Origin: JABAQJ01 sp046327745
Lineage (GTDB): Bacteria > Gemmatimonadota > Gemmatimonadetes > Gemmatimonadales > Gemmatimonadaceae
Length of the DNA: 64,000 bases
NCBI GenBank assembly: GCA_046327745.1
Contig: JAXLXV010000022.1
Span: 1-64,000 of the forward strand
Direction: 5' to 3'
Part shown: piece by piece, positions 18,564 to 27,647 of the stretch
Numbering within the stretch: the stretch's first letter is position 1
Layout of the letters: every line of letters starts with the position of its first letter
Notes under the pieces: generated by a model
Database searches by the model: none
What the model was told of the DNA's origin: nothing
What the model saw: the letters and a program-made list of their open reading frames with translations, nothing else
Translations under genes and position numbers: made by a program

Positions 18564-18914
18564 ATGTCGCCACAAAGTCTCGCGCTGGTGCAGGGCACAC
18601 TCGAAATGCTCGTGCTGAAGGCACTCTCCCTCGCGCCCCTTCATGGATGGGGGATAGGACAGCGCATCGAACAACTGTCCAAGGGCGCGTTCGAGGTTCC
18701 ACAGGGTTCACTCTACCCAGCGCTTGTTCGCATGACGCGAAAGGGGTGGATTCGAAGTGAGTGGCGTGCCAGCGACAACAATCGGCGAGCGCGCTACTAC
18801 CTGCTAACAGCAAGCGGTCGGCGACAACTGATAGCCGAGCAAGCTGAGTGGGAGCGTGCCGCGGCCGGCATTCAGGTCATTCTTCGTTCACGCACACTTC
18901 CAGATGCCACATGA
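18564..18914 (+). CDS. PadR family transcriptional regulator
   Basis: Small winged-helix regulator of 116 residues. The opening LVQGTLEMLVLKALSLAPLHGWGI and GSLYPALVRMTRKGWI are typical of the short PadR subfamily that accompanies ADOP permeases, and a C-terminal dimerisation helix follows. GGAGG lies 6 nt before ATG. The stop overlaps the ADOP start (ATGA), so repressor and permease form a coupled operon, probably autorepressed through the dyad upstream. Confidence 0.93.
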   Translation: MSPQSLALVQGTLEMLVLKALSLAPLHGWGIGQRIEQLSKGAFEVPQGSLYPALVRMTRKGWIRSEWRASDNNRRARYYLLTASGRRQLIAEQAEWERAAAGIQVILRSRTLPDAT

Positions 18915-21532
18915 GCCTCTTCTCCGACCTCATGGAACGCCTGCGCGCATTGGCCGGGCGTGAACACGCCGAGCACGACCTGCAGGAAGAGTTGGAGTTC
19001 CATCTCGAACGCGATGTGCGCGAGCGAGTCAAACAGGGCGCAGCGCCCGATGCCGCTCGGCGCGAGGCCAGACTTGCCTTGGGAAATATCGAGCTACGAA
19101 AGGAAGAGGTGCGCGACGCCTCGGGCGTGCGGCCGCTGCGCGAGCTAGTCGCCGATCTGCGATTTGCTGCGCGCGGGCTGCGACGCAATCCAGGGTACAC
19201 CGCGACCGCGTTGTTGGTGCTGTCACTTGGCCTCGGAGCCACAACGGCGGTCATCACCGTGATGAACGCGGTAGTGTTTGCGCCGCTACCGTACCCAGAC
19301 CCGGAGCGCCTGATTCGCGTGATGGCCGATGGGCCTGGCGGGCGGCGCGGCATCTCGACGGCCGAGGTCTATGCCATGCGCGAGCAGCAAAGGAGCTTTG
19401 TTGCACTTGCCGCCGCCGAGAGGAGTGAAGCCGCACTGTCCGGCATCGGAACCCCTGAGCGAATCTCCGTGGCGCGAGTGGACGGCGGCTTCTTCGCCAC
19501 CATCGGTGTCCCCATTGCCAGCGGCCGCGCCATTGATCGAAGCGATGAAGGTATTGGCGCGCCACCGGTGGTGGTCGTCACGCGCGCGTTGGCCGAGCGC
19601 CTTCCCGGTGGTGCGAGCGCGGCCCTCGGTCAGGCGTTGTCGCTGGACGGCGTATCGCATACCGTGATCGGCGTGTTGGCCGCTGGCCGCGAGGAGCTGG
19701 GTGGGTTGCGGGCTGCCGCATGGTCGGCATTGAAGCTTCCGCCCCCGACGCGGCGCGGACCGTTCTGGCTGCGCGTGGTGGCTCGCTTGCAACCAGGGAC
19801 CACGCCGGCGGCTGCAAACCGCGACCTGAGTGCGATCGCTCGACGATTGCTCCCACAGTTCAGCGATTACCACGACAGCACGACCACGTTGATCGCCGTG
19901 CCGCTGCGCGATACCATCATCGGTCGCGCCAGCCAGCAAGTTCCCCTGTTTGCCGGTGCCGTGGCACTGGTGTTGCTGCTGGCGATTACCAATGTGGCGA
20001 CACTGGCGCTGGTGCGAGCGTCGGCTCGCGTCCCGGAAGTGGCTGTTCGCATCATGCTGGGGGCGGGTCGTGGTCGCATCGTGCGGTTGTTCCTGACGGA
20101 GAGTGTGTTGCTGACGTTGGTGGCCGGGGTGATGGGCATTGGGGTTGCTGCCCTGGGGCTCAAGCTGGCGGTGACGCAGCTGTCGGACCTGCCTCGCATC
20201 CACGACGTTGCCTTCAACCTGCAGGGCGTCTTACTGGCACTGGGCATATCCATCGTGGCGGGAATCCTCGTGAGTCTCTCTCCGCTGGCGACCCTGGCCA
20301 ATGTTGGATCGGGGCGTTTGCAGGCAGACAGCCGACGGACGGGGTCCGGACGCCAGACCGGCATGCTACGCTCGGCGCTGGTGACCGCCGAGTTTGCGTT
20401 GACCTTGCCACTGCTCGTAGGCGCTGGCTTGCTGCTCAACAGCTTTGCGCGACTGCAGCGTGTGGATCCGGGATTCTCGCTCAACGGCCTGGTGTCGATT
20501 GGCGTGTCGCTTCCGTCGGCCCGTTACGCGGAGCCTGAGGCGATCGCGCGCTTCCAACGCCAAGCGGAACAGCGACTGACCGAAGCGTTTGGTGCCGATC
20601 ACGCGGGCCTGGCGTCGGACATTCCCCCGGACAACTCCGGGAACACCGACAACTTCAACCTGGTGGATCATCCCGTGCCGGTGGGAGCGTCGGAACCGGG
20701 GTCCCCGTGGTATTACGTGACGTCGGGCTACTTCAGCGCGTTAGGCATGCGTCTGTTGTCTGGGCGAATGTTCACGGACGCCGACTCTGGCAACGCCAGC
20801 CCAGTGGTCGTGGTGAGTCGCAGCTGGGCACAACGGTTTTTCCCCGGCGAAGATCCCGTCGGACGCCGCCTGATCCAGGGAGGATGCACGGACTGTGAGC
20901 GCACGACCATCGTCGGCGTGGTTCCCGACATTCGTGTCCTAGGTCCCGCCGGTACGATGGAGGCGATCTACTCCCCGATGGCACAGTCTGGGTCGCGGAC
21001 GTTCAACCTGGTCGTCCGCGGACCCGCGGCGACCGGAACAACACTGGGGCTCATGCGCGATTTGGTGCGCAAGCTCGATCCGGAGCTTCCGCTGGACGAG
21101 TCGACCTTTGTGGACCGCTTCGACACGTCATTGGTCGATCCGCGGCGTTGGGCCTCGGTCCTCACGGCGTTTGCCATGGCTGGCATGGCACTCTCGGCGC
21201 TAGGCGTCTTCGGGCTGATGTCGTACGTGGTGCGCCAGCGCCGTCGAGAAATCGGCGTGCGCATGGCCTTGGGCGCACGCCCAACGGAGATCACGCGCTT
21301 GGTCGTGGTCCGAGGGATGCGCTACGCATTGGTAGGCAGCGCCATTGGTCTGGTCGTGGCCCTGTTGGCAGCCAATCGGCTGCAGGATCTGCTGTTCGAT
21401 GTGGGGCCTCGTGATATGCGAACCATCGCTGGCGTAGCATTCTTACTGCTTGGATCCGCCCTGCTGGCGAGTTGGCTTCCCGGACGCCGCGCGGGGAAGA
21501 TCAAACCGGTAGAGGCTATCGCCGCGGAGTGA
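18911..21532 (+). CDS. ADOP-type ABC transporter permease (MacB/FtsX-like), PadR-linked
   Basis: Duplicated permease of 873 residues. Residues 1-75 form an acidic helical cytosolic leader (DLQEELEFHLERD) found in this family. TM1 with LSLGLGATTAVITVMNAVV starts the first MacB-like unit; a periplasmic domain and three TM segments ending near residue 460 follow, then a second periplasmic domain and three C-terminal TM segments with RQRRREIGVRMALGA. The repeat architecture matches acidobacterial duplicated orphan permeases. No ATPase gene is nearby. Related MacB/Lol proteins move peptides or lipoproteins by mechanotransmission, but the ADOP role is unknown. Confidence 0.92.
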   Translation: MSLFSDLMERLRALAGREHAEHDLQEELEFHLERDVRERVKQGAAPDAARREARLALGNIELRKEEVRDASGVRPLRELVADLRFAARGLRRNPGYTATALLVLSLGLGATTAVITVMNAVVFAPLPYPDPERLIRVMADGPGGRRGISTAEVYAMREQQRSFVALAAAERSEAALSGIGTPERISVARVDGGFFATIGVPIASGRAIDRSDEGIGAPPVVVVTRALAERLPGGASAALGQALSLDGVSHTVIGVLAAGREELGGLRAAAWSALKLPPPTRRGPFWLRVVARLQPGTTPAAANRDLSAIARRLLPQFSDYHDSTTTLIAVPLRDTIIGRASQQVPLFAGAVALVLLLAITNVATLALVRASARVPEVAVRIMLGAGRGRIVRLFLTESVLLTLVAGVMGIGVAALGLKLAVTQLSDLPRIHDVAFNLQGVLLALGISIVAGILVSLSPLATLANVGSGRLQADSRRTGSGRQTGMLRSALVTAEFALTLPLLVGAGLLLNSFARLQRVDPGFSLNGLVSIGVSLPSARYAEPEAIARFQRQAEQRLTEAFGADHAGLASDIPPDNSGNTDNFNLVDHPVPVGASEPGSPWYYVTSGYFSALGMRLLSGRMFTDADSGNASPVVVVSRSWAQRFFPGEDPVGRRLIQGGCTDCERTTIVGVVPDIRVLGPAGTMEAIYSPMAQSGSRTFNLVVRGPAATGTTLGLMRDLVRKLDPELPLDESTFVDRFDTSLVDPRRWASVLTAFAMAGMALSALGVFGLMSYVVRQRRREIGVRMALGARPTEITRLVVVRGMRYALVGSAIGLVVALLAANRLQDLLFDVGPRDMRTIAGVAFLLLGSALLASWLPGRRAGKIKPVEAIAAE

Positions 21533-21574
21533 GCGACGCTGCATCTATAAGCCTTCTCGGCCTGGAAGAGTGAC

Positions 21575-22072
21575 GTGGCAATTCATGTCGTGCTGGTGCA
21601 TCCGGAGATTCACTGGAACACCGGGAACGCGGGACGTACCTGTCTGGCAACGGGTGCCACCTTGCACCTGATTGAGCCACTCGGCTTCTCGCTCGACGAC
21701 CGCGAAGTCAAACGCGCGGGCTTGGACTACTGGGAACATGTGGATCGTCGTGTGTGGCCCAGTTGGACGGCGTTCGAGCGCGAGCTGCCGGGCCTTGGCG
21801 CGCCGTTCTTCTTCTCAACCAAGGCCACGCGGGTGTTTTGGGACGCGCCGCTAGGTGAAGCCGAGGATACCGTGCTGGTGTTCGGTCGGGAGACTGGCGG
21901 GTTGCCCGCTGACCTGCATGCGCGCCACCAGGCTCGATTCGTGACCATGCCAATGTTCTCTGGGCACATTCGCTCGCTGAACCTTTCCACCAGCGTGGCC
22001 GTTGCGGTCTACGAGGTACTTCGACAGCGGCGGGTACTGGCGGCGATGGCAGCTGGTGGTGAGGATCGCTGA
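21575..22072 (+). CDS. trmL: tRNA (cytidine(34)-2'-O)-methyltransferase TrmL
   Basis: SPOUT-family RNA methyltransferase of 165 residues, about the size of E. coli TrmL. Motif 1 (HPEIHWNTGNAGRTCLATG), motif 2 (LVFGRETGGLP) and motif 3 (RSLNLSTSVAVAVYE) of the trefoil knot are intact. It 2'-O-methylates the wobble nucleotide of leucine tRNAs with S-adenosylmethionine. The GTG start at 21575 has GGAAG upstream. It is a stand-alone housekeeping gene after the ADOP operon. Confidence 0.93.
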   Translation: MAIHVVLVHPEIHWNTGNAGRTCLATGATLHLIEPLGFSLDDREVKRAGLDYWEHVDRRVWPSWTAFERELPGLGAPFFFSTKATRVFWDAPLGEAEDTVLVFGRETGGLPADLHARHQARFVTMPMFSGHIRSLNLSTSVAVAVYEVLRQRRVLAAMAAGGEDR

Positions 22073-22199
22073 CGATCGACCACGGTCGACCGGTTCGGAG
22101 TGAGAGTGATGGTTGACGCTGGCGCTGCCTGCAGCACATTCTGGGCGAGTTGCAGCTTTCGCGATCCGGATGCCAAAGACGAAGGGGGTCGTTCGCCTC

Positions 22200-22679
22200 A
22201 TGCTTCCGCACCTGCTTTCCACACTCGCGCTCGTCGCTCTCGCGTTGCTGCTGGGTGCGACGCTATACGAGTCGGTCGTCATGGCACCGAACTATGAGCG
22301 TGATATCCCGAGTTCCGTCGACGCGGCGCGCCAGTTTCTCAAACGAACCACACCGGCGCACTTTTTTCGGGTGCTGTCGCCGGTGACCCAGGTGTTGCTC
22401 CTGGCGTCGATCGTAGCGTCGTGGTCGCAGGAGACCGCACGCTGGGGCGTCGTGACGGCCTTGGGACTGTTACTGCTGCTAGATGCCATCACGTTCTCGT
22501 TCCACTATCCGCGCTTGGCCGTGATGTTCAAGGGTCCCATGCCTGAGGATCACGAGCGCTTGCGTCGCGCAGCCCGGGAGTGGGCGGTTGGCAACTGGGT
22601 GCGTGCGTTGTTGCTCCTGATCGCCTTCCTGTCCACGCTTCGGGCCGTCGTGGTGCTGGCCGCGCCGAGGCTCACGTGA
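22200..22679 (+). CDS. Four-TM membrane protein, DUF1772-like
   Basis: Small inner-membrane protein of 159 residues with four hydrophobic helices at about residues 2-22, 50-70, 80-100 and 130-152. The conserved-looking block YESVVMAPNYERDIPSS after TM1 suggests the DUF1772/anthrone-oxygenase-like group, but I am not sure of that assignment. ATG 22200 is preferred over ATG 22170 because the upstream stretch is not hydrophobic; AAGGGGG lies 12 nt upstream. Function unknown. Confidence 0.7.
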   Translation: MLPHLLSTLALVALALLLGATLYESVVMAPNYERDIPSSVDAARQFLKRTTPAHFFRVLSPVTQVLLLASIVASWSQETARWGVVTALGLLLLLDAITFSFHYPRLAVMFKGPMPEDHERLRRAAREWAVGNWVRALLLLIAFLSTLRAVVVLAAPRLT

Positions 22680-23049
22680 GCGAGGTCCATGGGTCGTGGG
22701 ACCGCTGTGTGGCGCAGGCGGGTTGATGGCCACTCAACGCGATGCAGGCGGTTTCCAACGTATTTGCCGCCAGCTCCAATAATTCTGACGGACGCTGATC
22801 GAGCGCCCCTGACGTACTGCTGCGGTTTCTGGCGCTCAGCAACTCGCGGTTGCCTGGGACATCGCCTGAGCCTACGCTCTGGCCCACGGACGGCACAACG
22901 ACTACTGCTTCCGGCTCTGGGCGCTTGGCGCTGTTCTCGTGCGGCGGCGCGAACCTGTCCGCTGAACGCCTTGTAATCTTCGGCGTCATCCGCCACAATC
23001 ACTCCCGTAGCGGTTCCCGACCCGGTGCACGCATTGCGCGGAGGTCTGT
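22680..23049. other. Intergenic, no supported gene
   Basis: About 370 bp without a convincing gene. Open frames here have skewed composition and no recognisable motif. A ribosome site (CGGAGG, 23039-23044) for the next gene lies at the right end. A decayed gene cannot be excluded but I could not reconstruct one. Confidence 0.5.
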
Positions 23050-23565
23050 GTGAGACGGGTGAGGTTCTCGGCGGCGATGAGTTTGGACGGATACATTTCC
23101 GGTCCGAATGGGGAGAGCGACTGGATCCTCATGGATCCTGAGATTGATTTTGCGGCGTTGATGGTGCAGTTCGACACCGTCATGATGGGACGCCGCACCT
23201 ACGAGCTGATGAAGCAGCAGGGCGGTGGTGGGGGTATGCCAGGAGTCCAGGTGATCGTGATCTCCCGAACGCTCTCGCCCGCGGACCATCCGGGCGTTAC
23301 CATCGCCGCCGATCCAGCTGCAACGATCGCCGCCCTGCAGGCTGAGTCTGGACGCGATATTTGGCTCTTTGGTGGAGGCCTCTTGCTGCGCAGTCTCCTG
23401 CACCTCGGGCTCGTGGACACGGTGGAACTGGCTGTCATCCCCGTACTCCTCGGCGACGGAACACCATTGCTGCCGTCACCCACCACGCTCACCTCGTTGA
23501 GGCTCGTGAAACATCGCGTCTACACAACGACGGGCACCGTGTCGCTCGAATACGCCGTGCAATAG
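23050..23565 (+). CDS. Dihydrofolate reductase family protein (RibD C-terminal domain)
   Basis: Protein of 171 residues with the RibD_C/DHFR-like fold. FSAAMSLDGYISGPNGESDW at the N-terminus is the family hallmark, MMGRRTYELM and LFGGGLLLRSLL (nucleotide-binding turn) follow, and LGDGTPLLPS closes the fold. Stand-alone members are NADPH-dependent reductases of unknown substrate rather than folate enzymes. The GTG start has GGAGG 5 nt upstream. It precedes a DinB gene by 12 bp and is probably cotranscribed with it. Confidence 0.87.
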   Translation: MRRVRFSAAMSLDGYISGPNGESDWILMDPEIDFAALMVQFDTVMMGRRTYELMKQQGGGGGMPGVQVIVISRTLSPADHPGVTIAADPAATIAALQAESGRDIWLFGGGLLLRSLLHLGLVDTVELAVIPVLLGDGTPLLPSPTTLTSLRLVKHRVYTTTGTVSLEYAVQ

Positions 23566-23577
23566 GTCAGGGGCCGG

Positions 23578-24111
23578 ATGACCACACTCTCAGAATCGAT
23601 CCTCGCGGCCTGGCGCACCACCGCGCGCATGAACGAGCTACTTGTGGCAGAACTTCCCGAGGCCGTTTGGAGCAGCAAGCCGATCCCTGGCATGCGTCGG
23701 AGCGTGCGCTCGATCGGAGGGCATCTGCACAACGCCCGGTGCCGATGGGTCAAGACGCTCGGTGTGGAGCACGGCATCGCCGCTCCCGCATTTGTCGACT
23801 TGCATCGCGTGACCCGCCGTCAGCTCATCGCGGCGCTCAAAAAAAGCACGCGGTCAATGGAAGCGCTCTTGAGCCTCGGTCTCGATGCGGGAGGCGTGTT
23901 GCCACCTTCCCGGTCCTACGTCTGGCGGAATCTCCCACTCGATGTCGGTCACGTGCTGGCGTACTTTGTGGCTCATGAGGCACATCATCGCGGACAGCTG
24001 CTGCTCCTTGCGCGACTCATGGGCACTCCCGTTTCGCGGGAGATCTCCGATGGCCTGTGGTGGTGGATGCCGCGCAAAGCGCCGCGTCCTGGGAAGACCT
24101 CGCGCGCCTGA
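23578..24111 (+). CDS. DinB family metalloprotein
   Basis: Protein of 177 residues with a DinB four-helix bundle. Candidate metal ligands are histidines in RSIGGHLHNARC (residue about 50) and AHEAHHRGQLLLLARLMG (about 135-140). The family contains thiol transferases and stress-induced proteins that use low-molecular-weight thiols. It follows the reductase gene closely, so shared expression is likely. The specific role is unknown. Confidence 0.85.
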   Translation: MTTLSESILAAWRTTARMNELLVAELPEAVWSSKPIPGMRRSVRSIGGHLHNARCRWVKTLGVEHGIAAPAFVDLHRVTRRQLIAALKKSTRSMEALLSLGLDAGGVLPPSRSYVWRNLPLDVGHVLAYFVAHEAHHRGQLLLLARLMGTPVSREISDGLWWWMPRKAPRPGKTSRA

Positions 24112-24153
24112 GCGTGCCGCAGAGGATTCACACAAGATTCGGCGCGTTGGCTC

Positions 24154-24630
24154 GTGAAGAAGCACGTCTTGATCTATGGGTTGATGGGCGGCGCGCTAAT
24201 CGTGGTGCTCAAGGCCATCGAGTATCGCTACCTGATGGTACAGCACGCGGTGGAGATCTATGGCGCACTGATCGCCGCACTGTTTGCGGGCGTTGGCATC
24301 TGGCTCGGCTTGACGCTTACGAAATCGCGTGAGCGAGTCGTGGTGAAGGAAGTACCGGTCGAGGTGCCCGTCGAAATACCCGTGCCCGTTCCGGCGTCGG
24401 CAACTTTCGTACGGAACGACCAACAGGTCGCGACACTCGGGATCACGAAGCGCGAACTCGAGATTCTTGAACTCATCGCGGCAGGACTCAGCACGCGCGA
24501 AATCGCTGAACGGGTGTTCGTCAGCGAGAACACCGTGAAGACCCATGCCAAACGGCTGTACGACAAGCTCGGCGCCAAGCGCCGCACACAAGCGGTGCAG
24601 ATCGCCAAAGAGGCGGGCCTCATTGGGTAA
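24154..24630 (+). CDS. Membrane-anchored LuxR-type transcription regulator
   Basis: Protein of 158 residues with two N-terminal membrane helices (about 5-22 and 34-52), a valine-proline-rich linker (about 62-83), and a C-terminal LuxR/GerE helix-turn-helix (ITKRELEILELIAAGLSTREIAERVFVSENTVKTHAKRLYDKL). There is no receiver or ligand-binding domain, so regulation must come through the membrane part or a partner. The GTG start at 24154 immediately precedes the first helix. The DUF4199 membrane protein follows after about 120 bp in the same direction and is a plausible partner. Confidence 0.88.
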   Translation: MKKHVLIYGLMGGALIVVLKAIEYRYLMVQHAVEIYGALIAALFAGVGIWLGLTLTKSRERVVVKEVPVEVPVEIPVPVPASATFVRNDQQVATLGITKRELEILELIAAGLSTREIAERVFVSENTVKTHAKRLYDKLGAKRRTQAVQIAKEAGLIG

Positions 24631-24748
24631 GGGTCACCCGAAGGCATGATTTCTAGGGCACGGCGCGAAAATCACCCGTTTGTGTGACGCTTGGCCGGCC
24701 TGCTTGCGCTAGGATCGAGGCGCAACCCACACGTTATGGAGCGTACCG

Positions 24749-25303
24749 ATGAGACGAGTTGTGCTCACCTTTGGCTTGCTCTCAGGGGCCGTGCTGTCCC
24801 TGATGCTACTGATTACTGCGTTGTTCCGCACGCAGATCGGCTTCGACAAGGGTGCCGTCATCGGCTACACGACGATGGTGGCGGCCTTCCTCATGGTGTA
24901 TTTCGGGATTCGGTCGTATCGCGACAATGTGTTGCGGGGGCCCATTGGGTTCGGCAAGGCCTTTCAGGTGGGGCTGCTGATCACGGTGATCGCCAGCGCC
25001 TGCTATGTCGCCACCTGGGAGTTCGTCTTCTACAAGTTGACCCCAGACTTCGCGGACAAGTACGCGGCGGCACAGATGGAGCAGGCGCGCGCGTCGGGTG
25101 CAACAGCGGAGCAGCTGGCCACGCAGGCTCAGCAGATGGCCAAGTTCAAGGAGATGTATAGCAATCCGATCGTGAACGTCGCGTTGACCTTCCTGGAACC
25201 GCTTCCCGTCGCCCTGGTCATGACGCTGGTCTGTGCGGGCATCCTGTCGCGTGGCCGGGGCGGGGTCGGCGGACAAGTCGTTGGCGAACCAACGACCAGT
25301 TAG
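24749..25303 (+). CDS. DUF4199 membrane protein
   Basis: Inner-membrane protein of 184 residues with four hydrophobic segments (about 4-24, 33-52, 69-90, 140-165) and a charged extramembrane loop rich in Ala, Gln and Lys between TM3 and TM4 (DKYAAAQMEQARASG). This matches DUF4199. GGAG lies upstream of ATG 24749. Its position after the membrane-bound LuxR regulator suggests the regulator controls it or is controlled by it; the family has no established function. Confidence 0.82.
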   Translation: MRRVVLTFGLLSGAVLSLMLLITALFRTQIGFDKGAVIGYTTMVAAFLMVYFGIRSYRDNVLRGPIGFGKAFQVGLLITVIASACYVATWEFVFYKLTPDFADKYAAAQMEQARASGATAEQLATQAQQMAKFKEMYSNPIVNVALTFLEPLPVALVMTLVCAGILSRGRGGVGGQVVGEPTTS

Positions 25304-25341
25304 CGCTAGCGCCGGTTGAAGGCGCGCTCGCATGTTTGGCT

Positions 25342-25719
25342 ATGGCCACGCGCGCGGACGTTCGACGAATCGCCCTCTCGTTTCCTGGCGCCGAGGAAGG
25401 GAAGGACCACTTCGCCTTCTCGGTGCTGGTGAAGGGGAAGCCGAAGGGGTTTGCGTGGGTTTGGATGGAACGCGTCGAACCCAAGAAGGCGCGTGTGCCG
25501 AATCCCGCCGTGCTCGCGGTCCGCGTATCCACGCTGGCTGAAAAGGCGGTCTTGTTATCGGCGTCACCGGACAAGTTCTTCACCGAACCACATTACAACG
25601 GCTTCCCCGCCGTGCTGGTGCGGCTGGCGGCCATTCGCGTGCCGGAGTTGCGCGTGTTGCTACGGGCCGCCTACGACAGCATGTCAATAGCTCCCAAGCG
25701 GAAGCGGTCGGCGAAGTGA
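25342..25719 (+). CDS. MmcQ/YjbR family protein
   Basis: Small protein of 125 residues. ALSFPGAEEGKDHFAFSVLVKGK at the start and EPHYNGFPAVLVRLAAI in the middle are family blocks of the YjbR double-wing DNA-binding-like fold. Binding of nucleic acid has been proposed for the family, but the role is unknown. ATG 25342 is used; a TTG two codons earlier is possible. The C-terminus is lysine/arginine-rich (APKRKRSAK). Confidence 0.83.
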   Translation: MATRADVRRIALSFPGAEEGKDHFAFSVLVKGKPKGFAWVWMERVEPKKARVPNPAVLAVRVSTLAEKAVLLSASPDKFFTEPHYNGFPAVLVRLAAIRVPELRVLLRAAYDSMSIAPKRKRSAK

Positions 25720-25796
25720 AGGTTGCAGCTGAGCCGCGTACTATTCGACATGCGCAACCGACACGTCCGGCCAACTGAAGGCTCGCTGAGGCAGAA

Positions 25797-26324
25797 ATGA
25801 GAAGATGGCTCGTTGCCGTTATCGTGCTCGGCGCGTGCGCGCCAACGCCGCCCATTTCCCGGCCGGCCAGCGACTCTGCAGAGGGGCGCCCGTCAGCCGC
25901 ATCACTCGTGGGCACTTGGCGCGTGGTGAAGTTTTGTGAAGATGACTCGACGGGTCAGATGACATACCCGTCTGGCGAGACTCCGATCGGGTACTTCATC
26001 TACGCCCCGGATGGGACGCTCTCCGTGCAGGTGAGCGAGGGGCCTCCTCCGCCGCCCTTCGTTCACGGAGACGATCATCCAACGGATCGCGAGCGTGAAC
26101 ATTTGCTCAAGGTGTACTTCGGGTACTTTGGAACGTACACGATCACGTCGGATTCTACGGTGATTCACCACGTCCAAGGCGGAACGTTCCCCAGCTACAA
26201 CGGGACGGAGCAGGCGAGGGTGTACCGGATCCGTGGCGATTCCCTGACCATCGGATCGAGCCAGGTCACTTGGCCGTGTCGCTTGCTCCTACGCGTACGA
26301 TCTTCGGACACCGCATCGCGGTAG
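25797..26324 (+). CDS. Lipocalin-like lipoprotein
   Basis: Lipoprotein of 175 residues. The signal VIVLGACAP has a perfect lipobox with Cys14. The mature part resembles the lipocalin-like domain: LVGTWRVVKF, IGYFIYAPDGTLSVQV and KVYFGYFGTYTITSDSTVIHH follow the same block order as the protein at 8743-9204. It is probably attached to a membrane and binds a small hydrophobic or acidic ligand; none is known. Confidence 0.77.
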   Translation: MRRWLVAVIVLGACAPTPPISRPASDSAEGRPSAASLVGTWRVVKFCEDDSTGQMTYPSGETPIGYFIYAPDGTLSVQVSEGPPPPPFVHGDDHPTDREREHLLKVYFGYFGTYTITSDSTVIHHVQGGTFPSYNGTEQARVYRIRGDSLTIGSSQVTWPCRLLLRVRSSDTASR

Positions 26325-26408
26325 CCGGCTGGAAGCAAACGTGCGGAGGTCGATTGACTCACGTTGGTCGACATGGTCAACTTGTGGCTTGGCTTCTTGG
26401 AGCAGGGA

Positions 26409-27614
26409 ATGCGCCAATCCGCGTCGTGGTACTTTGTCTTGTCCGCCTGTGCTCTGTCGCTGTCGTTTTTTCCGCCACGTCAGCCACTGCCGGAGTTCAC
26501 GCGAAACCAAGTGTCGCCCACAGCCGACGACACGGCATCGTATCCCACGTACCAGCGGACACTACAGCTGGAGACTGAGCCGGCGACGTCTGCCAACATG
26601 AGCTTTGGCGACGTGGATGGCGACGGCACGATGGACATTGTGTTGGCCAAAGGGCGTCACTGGCCGTTGGTAGACCGTGTCATCTTGACGGATGGTCGGG
26701 GCCACATTCGTCGCGCGTACGATCTTGGCACAGCATCTGATCGCACCTACGCGGGTCGCCTGGTCGACCTGGACGGGAACGGAACGCTTGACGTCGTCAT
26801 CAGCAACGACGCCCCCGATCCTAAGCTCGTGTATCTGAACGACGGCAAGGGGCACTTTCGCGTTGGGTCGCAGTACGGTCATCCGGAGTGGGAAACGCGG
26901 AATGCCAGCGTCGTGGACGTCAACGGGGATGGCCGACCGGACATCATTGCCGCCAATCGAAGTGATAAGCCCCAGAACTATGTGTGTCTGAACGACGGAC
27001 ATGGAGCGTTCAGCAGTGACTGCCGACCCTTCGCCCGCTACTCAGCGACGACGATCACGCCTGGGGACATGAATCACGATGGTCAAGTCGACCTGGTGGT
27101 GCCGAATCGCGACGGCGGCCAGAGCTACGTCTACCTCGGCGATGGTCGTGGCGATTTCAGCGACGAGCGGCGCGTTCCGTTTGGTCCGGCGAATGCGTCA
27201 ATTCGCATCTGCGACGTCGCCGATTTTAATGGCGATGGCAATCTGGATATCGTCGCCAGCGATGAGCGCACGGGGGTCGCGCTCTATCTCGGCAAAAAGG
27301 ACGGGACGTTTGGTCCCGCCAGCTCAATCGAAGGGCCGTCTCCGGTACCGTACGCCTTGGCGGTTGGAGACTTGAACGGTGATGGAGCGCCTGACATTGT
27401 CGTGGGGCACGTTGAGGCGCCCTCGGTCGTGTTCTTCAATGGCGATCGCGGAGCACGCTTCACCGCGGTTCACTTCGGAGACAACAAGGGAACCGTCTAT
27501 GGATTTGCCATTGGCGACCTTGATCATGACGGTGTCTTGGACATCGGCACCGCTCGTTCGGAGGCCGTGAACATGGTGTACTTCGGCGCACGTCCGGTTC
27601 ATAAGGGTCCGTAG
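26409..27614 (+). CDS. Exported FG-GAP/VCBS-repeat beta-propeller protein
   Basis: Protein of 401 residues with an N-terminal signal sequence (SWYFVLSACALSLSFF). Seven calcium-loop repeats of the form D-x-[DN]-x-[DN]-G-x-x-D-[IVL] are visible (DVDGDGTMDIV, DLDGNGTLDVV, DVNGDGRPDII, DMNHDGQVDLV, DFNGDGNLDIV, DLNGDGAPDIV, DLDHDGVLDIG), evenly spaced, which fits one seven-bladed integrin-alpha-like propeller. Such proteins act at the cell surface in adhesion or binding. GGAG precedes ATG 26409; an upstream TTG at 26364 would mask the signal peptide. Confidence 0.87.
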   Translation: MRQSASWYFVLSACALSLSFFPPRQPLPEFTRNQVSPTADDTASYPTYQRTLQLETEPATSANMSFGDVDGDGTMDIVLAKGRHWPLVDRVILTDGRGHIRRAYDLGTASDRTYAGRLVDLDGNGTLDVVISNDAPDPKLVYLNDGKGHFRVGSQYGHPEWETRNASVVDVNGDGRPDIIAANRSDKPQNYVCLNDGHGAFSSDCRPFARYSATTITPGDMNHDGQVDLVVPNRDGGQSYVYLGDGRGDFSDERRVPFGPANASIRICDVADFNGDGNLDIVASDERTGVALYLGKKDGTFGPASSIEGPSPVPYALAVGDLNGDGAPDIVVGHVEAPSVVFFNGDRGARFTAVHFGDNKGTVYGFAIGDLDHDGVLDIGTARSEAVNMVYFGARPVHKGP

Positions 27615-27647
27615 AGGCCGACCCGTTCTAACCTCGTGCGGTACGAC

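Noticed and set aside
24635..24677. TCACCCG direct repeat before the DUF4199 gene
   Set aside because: Two 7-bp copies 37 bp apart with no dyad; chance is likely in GC-rich DNA.
24691..24715. Promoter TTGGCC/TAGGAT before the DUF4199 gene
   Set aside because: The spacer is only 13 bp, too short for a sigma-70 promoter.
22680..26324. Integron-like cassette array (DHFR-like, DinB, YjbR, lipocalin-like genes)
   Set aside because: Gene types are cassette-like, but spacers are as short as 12 bp and lack attC structure.
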